A stretch of DNA of 64,000 nt from positions 101,120,400-101,184,399 of the forward strand of contig NC_082690.1 of the NCBI RefSeq assembly GCF_949987515.2, in the 5' to 3' direction. Made by a program: the position numbers and the translations under genes. Positions within the stretch are counted from its first letter, which is position 1, and every line of letters starts with the position of its first letter. This DNA is from Delphinus delphis. Taxonomy: Eukaryota; Chordata; Mammalia; Artiodactyla; Delphinidae. Shown piece after piece: positions 61,815-64,000 of the stretch. Under the pieces are notes generated by a model, which was not told the origin of the DNA, ran no database searches, and was given only the letters and a program-made list of their open reading frames with translations.

Positions 61815-63640
61815 TGGGTAATGGCATGATGGTGTTCTACTATACATATCATTACAATGTTTCTGCGTGTTTGAAGTTAATTCCAAATACAAAGTTAAAA
61901 ATTGTATTATTGAGGCAAAATGTATTGTGATGAACACAGCTCTGCCTTCTCAGGAGAGGAGGCCTTGGGCCATCCAAATAGTGTACCTGATGGCACTGGC
62001 TCACGGGAGTACCCCACTGATGCCACGTGGTGGATGAAGTCAATTTACAAGTGGATGATGGTCCCCAAACTGTAGGTTATGTCTCAACTGGTACCTGGGC
62101 TGGATCCCCAGCACTATGAACAGCACAGGTAGCCCAGTGCACACACTGAGTAACTGTTATGGAGAATTCCGGAGCAAACCGAGCATTTCTGATATTTTCT
62201 TACCTCCTTCTGCCTAAGGTATGACACAGAAAAGAGATTTAAACATCACAAGGCCATCACTTCATGGCAAGAGTTGGTGAACAAGGTGAAGGAAACAACC
62301 TCTGATGCCCAGTGGATTTTTCCATGTTATATGCCTCCCTCTGCAGCTCACACCCTTGGCCCAAAGTCTGAGCTGCCTTAGGGGTAGGAGGGGGCCTGGC
62401 AGGTGGTCTGTGGGAGTAGTAAGGCGTGGCTACATCACTCACACGTTTCCCTGAGGAACCTCAGGGCATAAATCTCGTAGGTTCCACAATGCAGAAAGGC
62501 ATGGGAAGAAGGGATAAAATGGCTTCAAGGAGTTTGTAAGATAAGGTGTATTGGTGATTTGGGCACCAGCAGAGATGCCTGCAACTTTGCATGAAGACCA
62601 GACATTTATTTCAATTGTTGATTCTTTTTAAACACATGATGTAAAATGTTATTGATAAATGTATCTCTTCATGAACTGAATGAGGACTCTTGATTTTACA
62701 TATACATGGATACTGTGAATTATTGCTAAAATGAGGTACTTTTATTCATGTTTTTCACCTTCATGGATGTAAACTCTGAAAACACTTGTCACATGAATTT
62801 GCAGTTGCAGAATGAGTTTTGGATAGCGATGCCATTCAATTTTTTCAATCATTCTGAACTACAGGCTAAAAATGGCATCGTAATTTATCACTCAAAATGA
62901 TTTTTAATAATTCATCAGTCAGTTAAATTAGGTCCTCTTTTGATTTTATTAGAGGAAAGAAGTAGAAATCACTTGATATAGAAAACTTTTTCTGTATCAC
63001 CAAATAAGACTTTAAACTGTTTCTTTGAGGTCCAGGGATTTCTAAACGCAGAGTCAAGGCTCTGTGTTAAGATTCTGGTGGATGATGCAGAAACCTACTG
63101 TCTTTGGTAAATTGGAACAAGAGGGATTATTAAAGAGGAGGTGGGACATATGTTCGTCCGTTGCAAGACCTAAAGAATCTCTGGGATTTCCAACCTCAGC
63201 CAAAAGGACACGAGTGACCAGAGCATCCCGCTGAAGACATGAGTCCCCAGAGTCCCTGTGTGTCTTGGGATAAATAATATCTATCTCCACCCACCACCTT
63301 CCTATACCCTTGTTCCTATAGTCAGTACTAAGAATATTAAAACCACAATAAGAGTCACTTAGAACTCGCCATAAAACAATAAAGTGATTGAAAAAGGAAT
63401 GGTCTCTTCTTAACTGAGAGAAATCCCAATGGAACCAGAGTCAAATTCTGAAGCACAATTTGTTAGCATTTAGGATAAATAAACATTCCTCATAGGCAAA
63501 GTCAGGTAGACTCAGTTTGTTATTTGACTTTGGGAGAGAGGTGATTTACTTTGTTTGACTTAGTACTTATATTCTTTTCCTTTTTGTTACTTAAGTGTCA
63601 TAGCTACTTTTACTGCCAGATACTGTGCTGGACATTTTTT
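61815..63640. other. Intergenic stretch, nothing recognised
   Basis: AT-rich, only short ORFs. No gene, secretoglobin exon or clear repeat head identified. Confidence 0.45.
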
Positions 63641-63810
63641 TCCTGTATTATTTATCCTAAGACAAATCCCATGAAGTAGGCAGGATTATGTCACCTTATT
63701 TTACAGATGGGGAAACTGAGGCTGGGAGGGTGAGCACCTTGCTGGTGTCCCCACAGGTAGAAAGTGCCAGAGCTGGGCTTGAACCTGGGACCAAAGTCGG
63801 GCTCCTCCTC
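63640..63810 (+). repeat. MIR-like fragment
   Basis: 'ttacagatggggaaactgag' and 'gccagagctgggcttgaacc' are MIR-type text. Confidence 0.65.
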
Positions 63811-64000
63811 TCAACCCAATAAGTGAGTACGTGCTAATTTTGAGACATTAAAACAGCGCTTTAGAATTTAAAATAAGCCCACAGCTGCCACATTAGGATT
63901 CTAATGGGGGCTGCACTGAATTTGTAGAGTAGTGTGAGAACAGTTGACATCATTAAATGCTTTCATATTTCCTTGAAAGTAAGGTGGGTGCGTCCATTTA

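Overview
The window is mammalian nuclear DNA, almost certainly from a cetacean, most likely a toothed whale. The main support is about 26 copies of tRNA-derived SINEs of the CHR type. Their heads carry the recognisable 'cttccctggtggcgcagtgg' start, and about half have the GC-rich 'gccgcggagcggctgggcccg' body typical of whale genomes. 3' ends of cetartiodactyl-type L1 elements are also present. There is no sign of bacteria, phage, CRISPR or plasmid sequence.

One complete gene dominates. INCENP (inner centromere protein, scaffold of the chromosomal passenger complex) lies on the + strand from about 12.6 kb to 39.88 kb. I traced one non-coding first exon and 18 coding exons. All coding junctions have GT/AG borders and the frame closes exactly: 2628 coding bases, 875 residues plus stop. 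The encoded layout is the N-terminal CEN box (borealin/survivin binding), a basic and disordered region with a CDK1-type TP site at T59 and an HP1-type PMVEI motif, a 12-base microexon, a long charged single alpha-helix (exons 12-17), and the C-terminal IN-box with the TSS motif that binds and activates Aurora B. The upstream region has four CCAAT boxes followed by a TTTGAA CHR element, a G2/M promoter layout, and further up a near-consensus ZNF143 site.

Downstream, at 51.22-51.44 kb, is the last exon of a mammaglobin-type secretoglobin (SCGB2A2-like). This fits the known INCENP-secretoglobin neighbourhood, but I could not find its first two exons. At 54.97-55.92 kb is a full-length processed retrocopy of a BEX-family gene, with a target-site duplication and three frameshifts.

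Region by region: 0-12.2 kb is gene-free repeat territory (SINEs, old L1, an 8-bp-TSD hAT MITE, a Tigger/MER2-like element, a hAT transposase relic, a MaLR LTR). 12.2-39.9 kb is INCENP, with most of its repeats in introns 4, 11, 14, 15 and 17. 39.9-51 kb is old L1 and SINE sequence. 51-56 kb holds the secretoglobin exon and the BEX retrocopy. 56-64 kb is SINE-dense and otherwise unidentified. I see no undescribed system. The points most worth checking are the partial secretoglobin gene, the BEX retrocopy, the inverted repeat in INCENP intron 11, the alternative-splicing signals, and the apparently short INCENP helix.
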